DNA from: Secundilactobacillus silagincola
GTDB taxonomy: Bacteria; Bacillota; Bacilli; Lactobacillales; Lactobacillaceae
Reading direction: 5' to 3'
DNA: 64,000 nt
NCBI RefSeq assembly: GCF_002583405.1
Contig: NZ_BCMJ01000001.1
Span: 103,438 to 167,437 of the forward strand
This document shows positions 16,092-24,747 of the stretch, in pieces. Within the stretch, counting starts at the first letter, position 1. The number at the start of each line of letters is the position of its first letter. The position numbers were made by a program, and so were the translations under genes. Below the pieces are notes generated by a model, which searched no databases, was not told where the DNA came from, and was given only the letters and a program-made list of their open reading frames with translations.

Positions 16092-17270
16092 TTAGTAGGC
16101 TAATTCAAAGTGTTCAGTATCCCTGATATTCAGGGCCGCATTAATATCACGGTCTTCAGTATAATGACAATTCTGGCATTCATACATCCGATCTGTTAGT
16201 TTCAAATCAACTTTTTTATGGCCACACCGATGGCATAACTTAGAAGTTGGTTCAAACCGACCAGTTAAGTGCACCGGAATGCTTAATTGCTGACATTTAG
16301 CAATCAGTTTAACCCGAAAGTTGTAGAATCCTTGGTAACTAACCGATTTTGCTAAATGCCGATTCTTCATCATACCTGAAACATTCAAGTCTTCTAAGGC
16401 TATCCACCATGGTTTGGTTCTCACCACAGCAGCGATAATCTTGTTTTGATAATCAGCTTGAATGTGAGTTAGACGTTGATACAAGCGTTGCACTTTCCGC
16501 TGAGTTTTAGCTAGATTTAAATCAGTAGCAGATTTCCCTTCTTTCTGTCTTCTAGCTTTCAGTGCAAGATACTGACGGGACAACTTCCTTTGCAGGCGTC
16601 TAAGGCGTTTTCTGATGCGTCTTGCGCGACTACTTTTATTCTGATTAGGATACAGAGTACCATCATTTAAGATGGCAAATTCTTTTAGACCAAGGTCAAT
16701 GCCGATAGGTTCACCGGTCAATCCTAATTTGGGTAGCTCAGCCTGTTCCACTAAACAGGTCAGGTAATATCGACCAGCCCTAAATTTAATTCGGCCTTGT
16801 TTGATAACAAAGTGTTCTGAGTCTGTCGGAATATAGCCAAATTCTTTGAAGCGCACCCAGCCGAGCTTCGGTAGCTTGATTCGGTGACGCTGACAGGCAA
16901 TGATTTGCGTCTTACTGTTCTTAACAAAGTAGTAACTGCCTTGACCGCGCTTAAACGAGCGCCAGTGTGGGAACCCACTCTGTTTCTTAAAGAACCGTTT
17001 CATGGCCGTATCAGCATCAATAAAAGCCTGTTTAACCGATTTGGCATATAAATCTTTGATCCATCGGTCATCAGGATTGCTCTCAAGGTACTCATGGTTA
17101 AACCATTTGCTGAACTCATAAGCGCCCATATAGTGATAACCGCATTCGTAACGCTGCCGGTTGATATCCAAAAACAGGTTATAGGCCCAACGACTGCCAC
17201 CAATATGACAATCAATCTGCCAGGCTTGTTTTTCAGTCGGCTTAATTTCGACTTTATAGGTGAGTAACAT
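16092..17270 (-). CDS. tnpB: TnpB, RNA-guided nuclease of an IS200/IS605 (IS1341-like) element
   Basis: A 392-residue TnpB with the full set of RuvC residues: Asp192 in GIDLGLK, Glu293 in ALEDLN and Asp375 in DRDINAAL. The zinc ribbon is Cys346/Cys349 (CHRC) and Cys365/Cys368 (CQNC). The N-terminal MLLTYKVEIKPTEKQ is typical; I start at this ATG (17270) since AAGGCGG lies upstream, while the frame could extend 11 residues to a TTG. There is no tnpA nearby, so this is a solo element that cannot move itself. In the family, TnpB cuts DNA next to a short target-adjacent motif using the RNA from its own right end. The gene seems intact, with no frameshift. Confidence 0.92.
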   Translation of the reverse strand: MLLTYKVEIKPTEKQAWQIDCHIGGSRWAYNLFLDINRQRYECGYHYMGAYEFSKWFNHEYLESNPDDRWIKDLYAKSVKQAFIDADTAMKRFFKKQSGFPHWRSFKRGQGSYYFVKNSKTQIIACQRHRIKLPKLGWVRFKEFGYIPTDSEHFVIKQGRIKFRAGRYYLTCLVEQAELPKLGLTGEPIGIDLGLKEFAILNDGTLYPNQNKSSRARRIRKRLRRLQRKLSRQYLALKARRQKEGKSATDLNLAKTQRKVQRLYQRLTHIQADYQNKIIAAVVRTKPWWIALEDLNVSGMMKNRHLAKSVSYQGFYNFRVKLIAKCQQLSIPVHLTGRFEPTSKLCHRCGHKKVDLKLTDRMYECQNCHYTEDRDINAALNIRDTEHFELAY

Positions 17271-17489
17271 CAGTTGTTCCGCCTTATTGAATTTAATCAC
17301 CAAGGTGAGGTGTCCCTCATATTATACGGGATGGATTTATCCCCAAAAGCCTTTTAATGAAATTCATATAAATCACTACTTATAAGCTATCAGCTAATAC
17401 GGAGTAGTATAGGAGCACCACTTTACAAAGACTTATATCCCTTTACAGCAAGACAGTTACTGCTCATTTCTCCTACCCAAAATTTAATC
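17271..17489. other. Left flank of the TnpB element; otherwise empty
   Basis: On the minus strand a TATAAT box and a small hairpin GAGGGACACCTC lie about 20-40 nt before tnpB (17308-17330), where an IS605-type left end with its subterminal hairpin is expected. Between 17340 and 17489 I see no gene, repeat or RNA. Confidence 0.35.
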
Positions 17490-17531
17490 AAATAAAATCC
17501 CTTCCAGTTCGTGAATTGAACAGTAAGGGAT
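17490..17531 (-). terminator. Rho-independent terminator of the cysteine operon
   Basis: Stem ATCCCTT/AAGGGAT with inner GTTC/GAAC pairing, then TTTTATTT on the minus strand. It lies 114 nt after the cysE stop. Confidence 0.65.
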
Positions 17532-17644
17532 CATCACTCTCCCAGTTAATGCACTGATAATTGATTACTTTCAATTATTAAGCAGTCTCTGAAGAGAGTC
17601 AATGTTAAGATTAGAAAACTATGGGTAATTAATGATAAACGCGT

Positions 17645-18202
17645 CTATGCTTTTGCTCGTTCATGAGCAGACTTTAAGGACATGGGCATGACCTTGATGC
17701 GCTTTCGAATTAACCTAGCTGGATTTCCCACTGCAGTCCAGTGAGCGGGAACATCTTCCAACACAACCGCGCCGGCACCAACTTTCGCTCCTTCGCCAAC
17801 AACGATTGGGCCCAGTAATAACGCATTAGCGCCAATAAAGGCTCCCCGCCTAACAATTGGCTGACGTCTGCCATTCTTCACGCTATTTCGCGCGCCCAGT
17901 GTCACCCCTTGCAAAATGGTCACATCATCTTCCACAACCGCGGTGGCACCAATGACTACCCCGATGCCGTGATCGATGAAGACCCGTTTACCGATTTCTG
18001 CAGCTGGCGCAATGGTAATGCCAGTGGTTCTTGCAGCATGCTGACTCAAGATATTTGCCAAAACATAGTGCCGATGTGTGTTCAATGAGTGAGCGATTCG
18101 GTGCCAAAACAACGCCCTGACGCCAGGATAGGTAAGCACCACTTCCAGCAAACTGTGCGCTGCTGGATCACGCTTTAGGATGGCTCGCGGTGTTTGCAGC
18201 AT
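17645..18202 (-). CDS. cysE: Serine O-acetyltransferase
   Basis: A 185-residue acetyltransferase that makes O-acetylserine from serine and acetyl-CoA, the first step to cysteine. The left-handed beta-helix repeats run from about residue 65 to 150 (AEIGKRVFIDHGIGVVIGAT, then VTILQGVTLG), with the catalytic His in IDHGIGV, and the C terminus has GNPARLIRKR. The short N-terminal part is normal for the Gram-positive form. I start at the ATG at 18202 (AAGGGAG upstream), which overlaps the end of the lyase gene by 35 nt. Third gene of the cys operon. Confidence 0.9.
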   Translation of the reverse strand: MLQTPRAILKRDPAAHSLLEVVLTYPGVRALFWHRIAHSLNTHRHYVLANILSQHAARTTGITIAPAAEIGKRVFIDHGIGVVIGATAVVEDDVTILQGVTLGARNSVKNGRRQPIVRRGAFIGANALLLGPIVVGEGAKVGAGAVVLEDVPAHWTAVGNPARLIRKRIKVMPMSLKSAHERAKA

Positions 18203-19355
18203 GGCGCACGCTCCCTTGTACGGCCTTGAAGCCGCGGTCCAAATCGGCCAGTAAGTCTTTTTCATCTTCGACGCCAACGGAAAGGCGAATCAGTTCGTCC
18301 TTAATACCATTCTTGAGCCGAATATCACGTGGAATAGCACCGTGGGTCATCAGAGCAGGAATTTCAATCAAGGATTCCAAAGCACCCAGACTCTCAGCCA
18401 ACGTCACAATCTTGAGGTTTTCAACAAACTTCTTAGGATCCAGTCCTGGTTGTAATTCAAAGGAAATCATGGCACCAAAACCGTGATGCATCTGCTTCTT
18501 GGCAATTTCGTAATCAGGATTTTCAGGATCACCTGGATAGTAGATTTTAGCAACGGCTGGCTGATCAGACAGGTAGTTGAAGACTGCTTGAGCGTTAGCT
18601 AGATGTGCCCGCATCCGAATGGCCAGGGTCTTCATCCCACGTTGTAATAACCAACTTTCCTGTGGTGCCAAGATGCCGCCAATCGCGTTTTGCAGATAAC
18701 CGATCTTTTCGCCTAACTGGTCATCCTTGGTGACAATTACGCCGGCAATCACATCCGAATGACCACCGAGATACTTCGAAGCGGAGTGCAGCACGATGTC
18801 CACACCCAGTTCCAATGGCCGTTGCACGTAAGGCGAACTGAAGGTGTTATCAATAATACTCAGTAAGCCATGTTTGCGAGCTAAATCAGCAACAGCTTTA
18901 ATATCGGTTACACGTAGTAACGGATTCGTCGGTGTTTCTAGGTATATGGCCTTAGTCGCTGGCTTGATGGCAGCTTCAACAGCAGCCAGGTCCCGCGTAT
19001 CAACAACGGTAAAGGTCATGCCGAAGCGTTTCAGTACCGTGTCAATCAAACGGAAAGTCCCACCGTAAACATCGTTACCAACGATGAAATCATCGCCCGC
19101 GCTAAACATCGAAAATACGGTATCAATTGCTGCTGATCCGGAAGCGAAGGCAAATCCTCGAGTGCCACCTTCAAGGTCAGCGATTAACGCTTCAACCGCC
19201 TCACGTGTGGGGTTGCCAGAGCGAGAGTATTCGTATTTTGACTCGCCAATTTTACTTTGATGGAACGTGGATGCCATGTAGATGGGAATGGAAGTTGCGC
19301 CCGTGTATGGATCTTCGCTAATGCCGCCGTGTAATAGTTTCGTTTCAAATTTCAT
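18168..19355 (-). CDS. Cystathionine gamma-lyase/gamma-synthase family PLP enzyme
   Basis: A 395-residue enzyme of the Cys/Met PLP family. The PLP lysine is in SASKYLGGHSD near residue 195, and other family segments include YSRSGNPTREAVE near 43, FASGSAAID near 70 and ETPTNPLLRVTDI near 140. In operons with a cysteine synthase-like gene and cysE it is thought to act as cystathionine gamma-lyase, releasing cysteine from cystathionine (reverse transsulfuration, MccB-like). Gamma-synthase or beta-lyase activity cannot be ruled out by sequence. It follows cysK by 20 nt. Confidence 0.87.
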   Translation of the reverse strand: MKFETKLLHGGISEDPYTGATSIPIYMASTFHQSKIGESKYEYSRSGNPTREAVEALIADLEGGTRGFAFASGSAAIDTVFSMFSAGDDFIVGNDVYGGTFRLIDTVLKRFGMTFTVVDTRDLAAVEAAIKPATKAIYLETPTNPLLRVTDIKAVADLARKHGLLSIIDNTFSSPYVQRPLELGVDIVLHSASKYLGGHSDVIAGVIVTKDDQLGEKIGYLQNAIGGILAPQESWLLQRGMKTLAIRMRAHLANAQAVFNYLSDQPAVAKIYYPGDPENPDYEIAKKQMHHGFGAMISFELQPGLDPKKFVENLKIVTLAESLGALESLIEIPALMTHGAIPRDIRLKNGIKDELIRLSVGVEDEKDLLADLDRGFKAVQGSVRHAANTASHPKA

Positions 19356-19375
19356 GTTAAAATCTCCTCTTCAAT

Positions 19376-20293
19376 CTAGTCTTGTGCAGCGTAAATGTCT
19401 TCACTCATGTAACGTTCCGAACTGTCCGGAAATACCGTCACAATAGTGCTATTTTCAGGTAGCTGTTCGGCCACTTTTAAGCTGGCCGCCAACGCTGCGC
19501 CGGAAGAACTACCGATAAACAATCCCTGTTCAGCCGCCATCTTGCGAACGTACTTGAAGGCATCCGCATCTGAAATAGTGAGCGTTTGGTCAATTTGAAC
19601 ATCCTTGAAAAATGGCGGGATAAACTCAACACCGATTCCCTCCGTCTTATGAGGATGCTCTGGTCCGCCATTTAGAATCGATCCTTCAGGTTCAACCACG
19701 ATGGATTGGGTATTGGCATTCTGTTCTTTCAAATACTTAGCAATGCCCGCAAAGGTCCCGCCAGAACCAGCACCGGCAATAAACGCATCAATAGGCTGAT
19801 CAAGATCCGCAATCAATTCTGGTGCCAGGGTGTGGTAATAGGCCGCTGGATTAGCTGGATTTTCAAACTGCATCGGTACAAAACTATTTGGTGTTTCAGC
19901 AGCGATTTCACGCGCCTTTTTGATTGCGCCTTTAATCCCATCTTCCGCTGGTGTATTGATCAATTTGGCGCCCAACGCCTTCATCAGCGTCTGCTTTTCA
20001 TAACTAAATCTCTCTGGAACAACGAGGATGGTTGGTAAATGATGTTCCTGGGTCGCCAATGCAACGCCGATACCCGTGTTACCAGCAGTTGGTTCAATAA
20101 TGGTGGTCGTGGCGTTGATCTTACCTTTGTCGATACCATCCTGGATCATGTACTGACCCAAACGGTCCTTGATGCTGCCACCAGGGTTGAACATCTCTAG
20201 CTTGGCGTAGATATGTGAGTGGTTTGGAACCTCGATTTGCAGGTCGATTAACGGCGTGTTGCCGATGAGTTGCTGGATTGATTTGATTAACAT
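19376..20293 (-). CDS. cysK: Cysteine synthase / cystathionine beta-synthase-like enzyme
   Basis: A 305-residue fold-type II PLP enzyme. The PLP lysine lies in NPGGSIKDR near residue 41, the substrate loop reads EPTAGNTG near 69, the phosphate cradle GAGSGGT near 172, and the tail [10 protein letters not shown] is typical. The EPTAGNTG version, and the following lyase gene, recall the MccA/MccB pair of Bacillus, where O-acetylserine reacts with homocysteine to give cystathionine. Plain O-acetylserine sulfhydrylase is the alternative. It is first in the cys operon, behind the cysteine-rich leader peptide and attenuator at 20562-20815. Confidence 0.88.
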   Translation of the reverse strand: MLIKSIQQLIGNTPLIDLQIEVPNHSHIYAKLEMFNPGGSIKDRLGQYMIQDGIDKGKINATTTIIEPTAGNTGIGVALATQEHHLPTILVVPERFSYEKQTLMKALGAKLINTPAEDGIKGAIKKAREIAAETPNSFVPMQFENPANPAAYYHTLAPELIADLDQPIDAFIAGAGSGGTFAGIAKYLKEQNANTQSIVVEPEGSILNGGPEHPHKTEGIGVEFIPPFFKDVQIDQTLTISDADAFKYVRKMAAEQGLFIGSSSGAALAASLKVAEQLPENSTIVTVFPDSSERYMSEDIYAAQD

Positions 20294-20378
20294 GGTTTGT
20301 GATCCCTTTCCTTAAATTATTGGATGGATAATTTTGGTTGGGATAATTGTGATTTCTTGGTTGTGTGTAATGGTTTCG

Positions 20379-20463
20379 TCAGGCTGCCGTGTCTTAGCGT
20401 TTCGCTAAACTGATAGCCTCTTTCAGGCTACCGTGCCCTAACGCGTTCCACAAAACTGATAGC
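20379..20463. repeat. Two tandem 39-41 bp direct repeats upstream of cysK
   Basis: TCAGGCTGCCGTG...AAACTGATAGC (20379-20417) is repeated as TCAGGCTACCGTG...AAACTGATAGC (20423-20463). The second unit merges into the left arm of dispersed hairpin copy 2, so it looks like a partial duplication at the edge of that element. Confidence 0.7.
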
Positions 20464-20553
20464 TATGTGTAAGGGCTGGCTGGGATAAATCCAAGACCGG
20501 GATTTTTCCCAGCCAGCCCTTACACGCCGCTATCAACCCGTTTTGTTCCACGC
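20442..20553. repeat. Dispersed long hairpin, copy 2
   Basis: Inner stem GTGTAAGGGCTGGCTGGG with its perfect 18-bp complement, apex AAATCC, loop AAGACCG, GGATTT, and outer arms with GATAGC and ACAAAAC pairing. It sits in the mRNA leader of the cys operon, between the attenuator terminator and cysK. It is the only copy not beside a stop codon. Confidence 0.85.
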
Positions 20554-20561
20554 CCATTACA

Positions 20562-20601
20562 CAAAAAGAACGCGCCCATTCCTCTTTCAGAATTGGCGCG
20601 C
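20562..20601 (-). terminator. Attenuator terminator of the cys operon
   Basis: On the minus strand GCGCGCCAATTC pairs with GGAATGGGCGCG (one mismatch), followed by TTCTTTTT. It lies 71 nt after the leader peptide stop and 270 nt before cysK, so it would stop transcription before the structural genes unless it is prevented. Confidence 0.8.
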
Positions 20602-20672
20602 TCCTCGACCCCGTTCCACCTGGAACAGAGACTTTTAGGTTAAATCAACAATTACCCTTTAAAAGTCAATGC

Positions 20673-20753
20673 TTAACAGGCCAAACATCGCAGAACACGC
20701 GACGTTTGACAACAAGTATTTTGCAATTGAGCTTTAAAAGAATGGGTTATCAT
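20673..20753 (-). CDS. Cysteine-rich leader peptide, candidate attenuator of the cys operon
   Basis: A 26-codon reading frame starting at ATG (20753) with a perfect GGAGG 7 nt upstream. The peptide starts MITHSFKAQLQ and contains four cysteines, at positions 14, 15, 23 and 26, the last just before the stop. A TTGACA-N17-TATATT promoter precedes it and a terminator follows. The layout is that of ribosome-mediated attenuation: low charged tRNA-Cys would stall ribosomes on the Cys codons and change downstream folding. The start region ATCAACAAT is also exactly complementary to ATTGTTGAT at 20645-20653, after the stop. That the peptide is translated and senses cysteine is inference. Confidence 0.72.
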   Translation of the reverse strand: MITHSFKAQLQNTCCQTSRVLRCLAC

Positions 20754-20786
20754 TGTTGATCCTCCTTCGATTTATAACTTGGGATT

Positions 20787-20815
20787 AATATAAGCGTTTA
20801 GGATGAAGATGTCAA
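20787..20815 (-). promoter_or_regulatory. Promoter of the cys operon
   Basis: Perfect -35 TTGACA (20810-20815), 17-bp spacer and -10 TATATT (20787-20792) on the minus strand, about 34 nt before the leader peptide start. The gap from here to the argR stop holds no other feature that I can see. Confidence 0.85.
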
Positions 20816-20897
20816 ACCTTTTTATTAGAAATTGATTAGCAAAAAACAAAAACATTTGCAGTATGACTGATCTAGTTGTCTTTTTAGTATGAAAATA

Positions 20898-21365
20898 CTA
20901 TTCAACCAAATCCTCATTCATATGCTTAATAAAGAGATCGTACATCTTCTGCGCTTCAATCTCATCCGCACTAATAATGATAATCACGTCATGCCCCGCT
21001 AAAGTCCCCTTAACTTCGGGCAGATCTAGGTCATCAAGAATCGCTGCCAGCATATTCGCATAGCTAGGAAACGTGTGAATCACGTTAAGAAACTGAACGC
21101 GATCAACTTGTGTGACTGTATCGCCAATCGAACGGTATAGATGCTGCATCTCGTTTTGATTACCTGCTTTATAAATCATATAGCGGGAAGATCCGCTGGC
21201 GTCCTGTTGCTTTACGATCTGCATTTCACGAATATCCCTGGATATCGTTGCTTGAGTCGCATTGATGCCGGCTTGACGCAGGCGCTCCATAAGCTCCTCT
21301 TGCGTCGAAATCACGTATTGATTAATCAGCTGTTCAATCTTAGTTTGGCGAACAGTCTTTTTCAT
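20898..21365 (-). CDS. argR: Arginine repressor ArgR
   Basis: A 155-residue transcription factor. The N-terminal winged helix includes TQATISRDIREMQIVK (37-52). The C-terminal part from 80 on is the arginine-binding hexamerisation domain, with GTLAGHDVIIII near 120, where most family members have GTIAGDDT. It is the last gene of the arc cluster, 17 nt after arcD, and should control arc expression according to arginine. Confidence 0.9.
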   Translation of the reverse strand: MKKTVRQTKIEQLINQYVISTQEELMERLRQAGINATQATISRDIREMQIVKQQDASGSSRYMIYKAGNQNEMQHLYRSIGDTVTQVDRVQFLNVIHTFPSYANMLAAILDDLDLPEVKGTLAGHDVIIIISADEIEAQKMYDLFIKHMNEDLVE

Positions 21366-21382
21366 CTTGTTTCACCTACTTC

Positions 21383-22855
21383 TTAAAATAATTTAGTGAT
21401 CTGACTCCAGTCGAGATCTGTCAAACCATTAACACCCAAACGGAAGAGTTCAAACACCGTTAATAACGCGACGATGAAGATACCAATGGCGAGGATCCGT
21501 TCACCGGATGAGAAGATTTTATCCGCGTGGTTATCGCGCTTTTGCAGCATGTAATAAACCGGGATACCGACCGCAAACAGTAAACTCATCAGTAAAATGT
21601 AACCCAAGTTAGAAGCGTATAGCAACCAAATTGCGTAAATACTTGCGATCCAGCCAACGACTAGGTTGCCGGTACGTCCTGGGGTACCGACTGATTCATG
21701 CATGGTGAACTTCAATTGATAGAACGCTGAGAAGGCGTACGGAATCAGGATAGCGGCACTGGCAATTGAGTAGAAGAAATTGTATGCCGACGCGGTGATC
21801 AGATAACTGAACATAAAGAGTTCCACGCAGACGTTGGTAAACAGCAACGAGTTAATTGGCGCGCCATTCGCATTTTCCTTAGCGAAAACCTTAGGGAAGG
21901 TCCCCACCTTGGCAGCTTCGTATGGTAATTGACCGGCAAACATGGTCCACGATAGCCAAGCACCCACAACGGAGATGATCAAGCCAGCGTTAACTACTAT
22001 GGCGCCCCACTTACCCACAACGCTTTGCAATAAGGCGGCCATAGCGGGTTGGCTCAGACTAGCTAAACCAGCTCTACGCATCACACCAAACGATAACAGG
22101 GTGATCAAAGCGTAAATCAAGATAACAGTGATAATTCCCAGCACCGTGGCTTTACCAACGTCTGAACGCCTCTTCGCCCGTCCTGAGAAGACAACGGCAC
22201 CTTCAATACCAATGAAGACCCAAACGGTAACTAGCATGGTGTTTCGAACTTGCCCCATAACGTTACCGAACTGGAAGCCACCACTTGGTGTGAACCAGAA
22301 ACCGTGGGTGAAAACACCCAACCGGAAGGAAATGACCATAATGACTAAGAAGATGAAAATTGGGATCAGTTTGGCGACAGTAATAATAGCGTTAACAAAT
22401 GACGCTGATTCAACACCCTTCAATATCATGAAGTGGCATGCCCACAGAATCACTGAGGCAGCAGCGATGGACCACAAATTTTGCCCATCTTTGAAGACTG
22501 GAAAGAAGTACGCCACGGCGCTCATCAGCAAGGTGGCGTAACCAACGTTCCCCAGCCAGGCCGATAACCAGTACCCCCAAGCGGAGTTAAAACCCATGTA
22601 CTTCCCGAAACCGGCTTCGGCGTAACTGTATACACCGGCATCTAAGTCGGGGCGTTTCATGGTTAAGTTCTGGAACGTTTTTGCCAGGGTCAACATCCCG
22701 ATAGCGGTGATGACCCAGCCAATCATGATGGCCCCGGCACCAGCCCCCGCTGCCATATCATGCATCAGGTTGAAGACCCCGCCACCGATAATCGAACCCA
22801 CGACTAAGGAAACCAGTTCTAATAGATTTAATTTACCCTTATTTGATTCTTCCAA
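21383..22855 (-). CDS. arcD: Arginine/ornithine antiporter ArcD (APC superfamily)
   Basis: A 490-residue membrane protein with about 12 helices. The first helix has the APC signature VVGSIIGGGVFNL near residue 18, and helix 6 carries WVFIGIEGAVVFSGRAKRRSDVG near 213. It exchanges external arginine for internal ornithine, so the pathway yields ATP without cost for transport. It lies between the Crp-like regulator and argR within the arc cluster, 31 nt after the former. Confidence 0.92.
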   Translation of the reverse strand: MEESNKGKLNLLELVSLVVGSIIGGGVFNLMHDMAAGAGAGAIMIGWVITAIGMLTLAKTFQNLTMKRPDLDAGVYSYAEAGFGKYMGFNSAWGYWLSAWLGNVGYATLLMSAVAYFFPVFKDGQNLWSIAAASVILWACHFMILKGVESASFVNAIITVAKLIPIFIFLVIMVISFRLGVFTHGFWFTPSGGFQFGNVMGQVRNTMLVTVWVFIGIEGAVVFSGRAKRRSDVGKATVLGIITVILIYALITLLSFGVMRRAGLASLSQPAMAALLQSVVGKWGAIVVNAGLIISVVGAWLSWTMFAGQLPYEAAKVGTFPKVFAKENANGAPINSLLFTNVCVELFMFSYLITASAYNFFYSIASAAILIPYAFSAFYQLKFTMHESVGTPGRTGNLVVGWIASIYAIWLLYASNLGYILLMSLLFAVGIPVYYMLQKRDNHADKIFSSGERILAIGIFIVALLTVFELFRLGVNGLTDLDWSQITKLF

Positions 22856-22886
22856 TAGTTACACATCCTTTCGCTCTAGAATGCTC

Positions 22887-23576
22887 TTAGGTCAGCAATT
22901 CTGGATTAAACTGAAAGTTCTTGTGCTGATAGACCACGACACCCTCATCGACTAGCTTGCTGACAACTTGGCCAGCAGTTTCCCGTGTGGTACCACTAAC
23001 GCGAGCAACTTCCTTTAGCGTGATGGGGTACGGAATCTGAGTTGTTTCCGATTCATCTTGAGTCCCCAGATCCTCTGCAATCAGCATCAGCGCCTGTTTC
23101 ACGCGGTGTGTTGCACTGGAAGTCACCATCCGTTGCAGCCGATTTTCGTCATCATCGATAATTTGACCCATTTGAGAAATCAGGCACACCATCATTTGCT
23201 TGTTATCCCGCAGTAATTTCTCAAAAACTGGCATTGGAAACGAGGCAATCGTGATGGCAGTCATGGCCATAGCAGCGTAAGTGTACGTTTCACCAACAAA
23301 CATGCCGCGGTACGGAAACGCCTTGTGGGGACTCACGTAGTTAATGAATGGAAAACTGCCCGTCTCGTCCACCCGTTCAAGGCGCACTACCCCATCGAGC
23401 ACGTAGTAAAACCGCGTTCGCGGATCACCCTGATCAAACAGCACTTGCCCTTTAGCGAAAGTTTTAACTTGCATCTGCTGAGCTAGCTGTTCAAATTCAT
23501 TGTCAGTAAAGGAAGCAAACTCCTCTTGCTGGCGGATGATTTTACGATATTTTTCAAGTTCATCCATTCTGTTCAT
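22887..23576 (-). CDS. arcR: Crp/Fnr-family regulator of the arc operon
   Basis: A 229-residue regulator with a cyclic-nucleotide-binding-like domain (residues 10-130, with FAKGQVLFDQGDPRTRFYYVLDG) and a helix-turn-helix near 180 (LKEVARVSGTTRETAGQVVSKL). There are no N-terminal cysteines for an iron-sulfur cluster, so it is of the ArcR type and not oxygen-sensing Fnr. Starts at 23576 with AAGGGGA upstream. In ADI clusters such proteins activate arc genes; here it sits inside the cluster between arcC and arcD. Confidence 0.85.
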   Translation of the reverse strand: MNRMDELEKYRKIIRQQEEFASFTDNEFEQLAQQMQVKTFAKGQVLFDQGDPRTRFYYVLDGVVRLERVDETGSFPFINYVSPHKAFPYRGMFVGETYTYAAMAMTAITIASFPMPVFEKLLRDNKQMMVCLISQMGQIIDDDENRLQRMVTSSATHRVKQALMLIAEDLGTQDESETTQIPYPITLKEVARVSGTTRETAGQVVSKLVDEGVVVYQHKNFQFNPELLT

Positions 23577-23617
23577 GTTGAGTCCCCTTTTCGATCTAAT
23601 GCGTTTTCGTACCTGGA

Positions 23618-24580
23618 CTATTTAGTTGGTACTGGGGCAGCGGAGATGATGGTGCCGCTACCCGTACTGAGAAATTGACCAACGTTTTCTAACGACGTCA
23701 CAACCGCTTTGGCATCCGGACGTTGTTCAACAAACTTGATAGCAGCCTCCACCTTAGGCAACATGCTGCCCTTAGCGAATTGATCCTGCTGCATGTAATG
23801 TTTCAATTCTTTAACGGTGACATTGGTTAACTGCTTTTGATCAGGCTTGTTGAAGTTCACGTAGATGTTATCGACAGCAGTTAGGATGATCAGCAGGTCA
23901 GCGCCCACCAGTTCAGCCAGTTTTTCAGAAGCGAAATCCTTGTCGATCACGGCTTCTCTGCCCACGAACCGGTTACCATCGCGGACAACGGGAACACCGC
24001 CACCACCGACTGCCACAGGGATGATATCAGCATCGACCAATTTATTCACGACATTTGCCTCGTTAACGCCGATTGGCTTTGGTGACGGTACAGCGCGACG
24101 GTATCCCCGCCCAGCATCTTCCACAAAAGTCTGGTCTGGGTGTTCTGCACGCAGCTTAGTGACCTCGGTTTCACTGTAAAATGGACCGATTGGTTTGGAG
24201 GGGTTGGTGAAAGCTGGATCATCAGCGGCTACCTCAACCTGAGTCACCACCGTGGCAACGTCGATAGCCATATCATTTTCAGCTAATACTTGGCTCAATG
24301 CGTTTTGCATCCAGTAGCCAATACTGCCTTGGGTCATAGCTACTGCGGTGTCCAACGGCATTGCGGGATTAGCCTCCGTACTGCCAGCAGCTTGTTGAAG
24401 CAGTAAATTACCCACTTGAGGACCATTACCATGAGCAATGATCAAATGATTCCCCTGCTTGATAAATTCCACGAGGTAGCGTGCTGTGTCTAATAAAGCT
24501 TGTTGTTGTGCCGCTGCACTGGCGTCTTTTGATAGAATGGCGTTACCACCCAGCGCGACAACGATTTTTCGTCCTGACAT
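23618..24580 (-). CDS. arcC: Carbamate kinase
   Basis: A 320-residue enzyme that transfers phosphate from carbamoyl phosphate to ADP, giving ATP, ammonia and carbon dioxide. Family segments are [10 protein letters not shown] near residue 7, [14 protein letters not shown] near 48 and [11 protein letters not shown] near 205. I start at the ATG at 24580, since the ATG 9 nt upstream has the AAAGG site directly against it. Last step of the arginine deiminase pathway. Confidence 0.94.
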   Translation of the reverse strand: MSGRKIVVALGGNAILSKDASAAAQQQALLDTARYLVEFIKQGNHLIIAHGNGPQVGNLLLQQAAGSTEANPAMPLDTAVAMTQGSIGYWMQNALSQVLAENDMAIDVATVVTQVEVAADDPAFTNPSKPIGPFYSETEVTKLRAEHPDQTFVEDAGRGYRRAVPSPKPIGVNEANVVNKLVDADIIPVAVGGGGVPVVRDGNRFVGREAVIDKDFASEKLAELVGADLLIILTAVDNIYVNFNKPDQKQLTNVTVKELKHYMQQDQFAKGSMLPKVEAAIKFVEQRPDAKAVVTSLENVGQFLSTGSGTIISAAPVPTK

Positions 24581-24647
24581 TATAAACATCCTTTCGTTTC
24601 AATATGAGCCAATTGTGATTTGCTCGTTTAATTTCAATTTCACTAAC

Positions 24648-24704
24648 ATGAGGGGTCGCACTTAAATAATCCTTGAACCAGATTATTTGAGCGCGGCCCC
24701 TCAT
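24648..24704 (-). promoter_or_regulatory. Long hairpin between arcB and arcC
   Basis: ATGAGGGG...CCCCTCAT with AAATAATC/GATTATTT inside forms an imperfect stem of about 24 bp in the 167-bp gap. There is no T run, so it is more likely an mRNA stability or processing element than a full terminator. It could make arcC expression lower than that of arcA and arcB. Confidence 0.55.
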
Positions 24705-24747
24705 TTATTGGGAGTTAAACGTCTTTGATTCCAATTATCGCAAGTGA

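Noticed and set aside
16979-17303. Extended N terminus of TnpB from TTG at 17303
   Set aside because: The ATG at 17270 has a ribosome site and gives the usual TnpB N terminus.
20562-20660. T-box-like core AGGTGGAACGGGG in the cys leader, with TGGA matching the expected tRNA-Cys end
   Set aside because: No Stem I with AGAGA motif or specifier loop is visible, the core folds on itself as GTTCC/GGAAC, and the terminator arm lacks the complement to the core. A Cys leader peptide explains the region better, though a covariance search should settle it.
20881-20897. Terminator directly after argR
   Set aside because: TAGTAT/ATACTA is a weak stem followed by A and not T on the minus strand; arc readthrough into the cys leader cannot be excluded.
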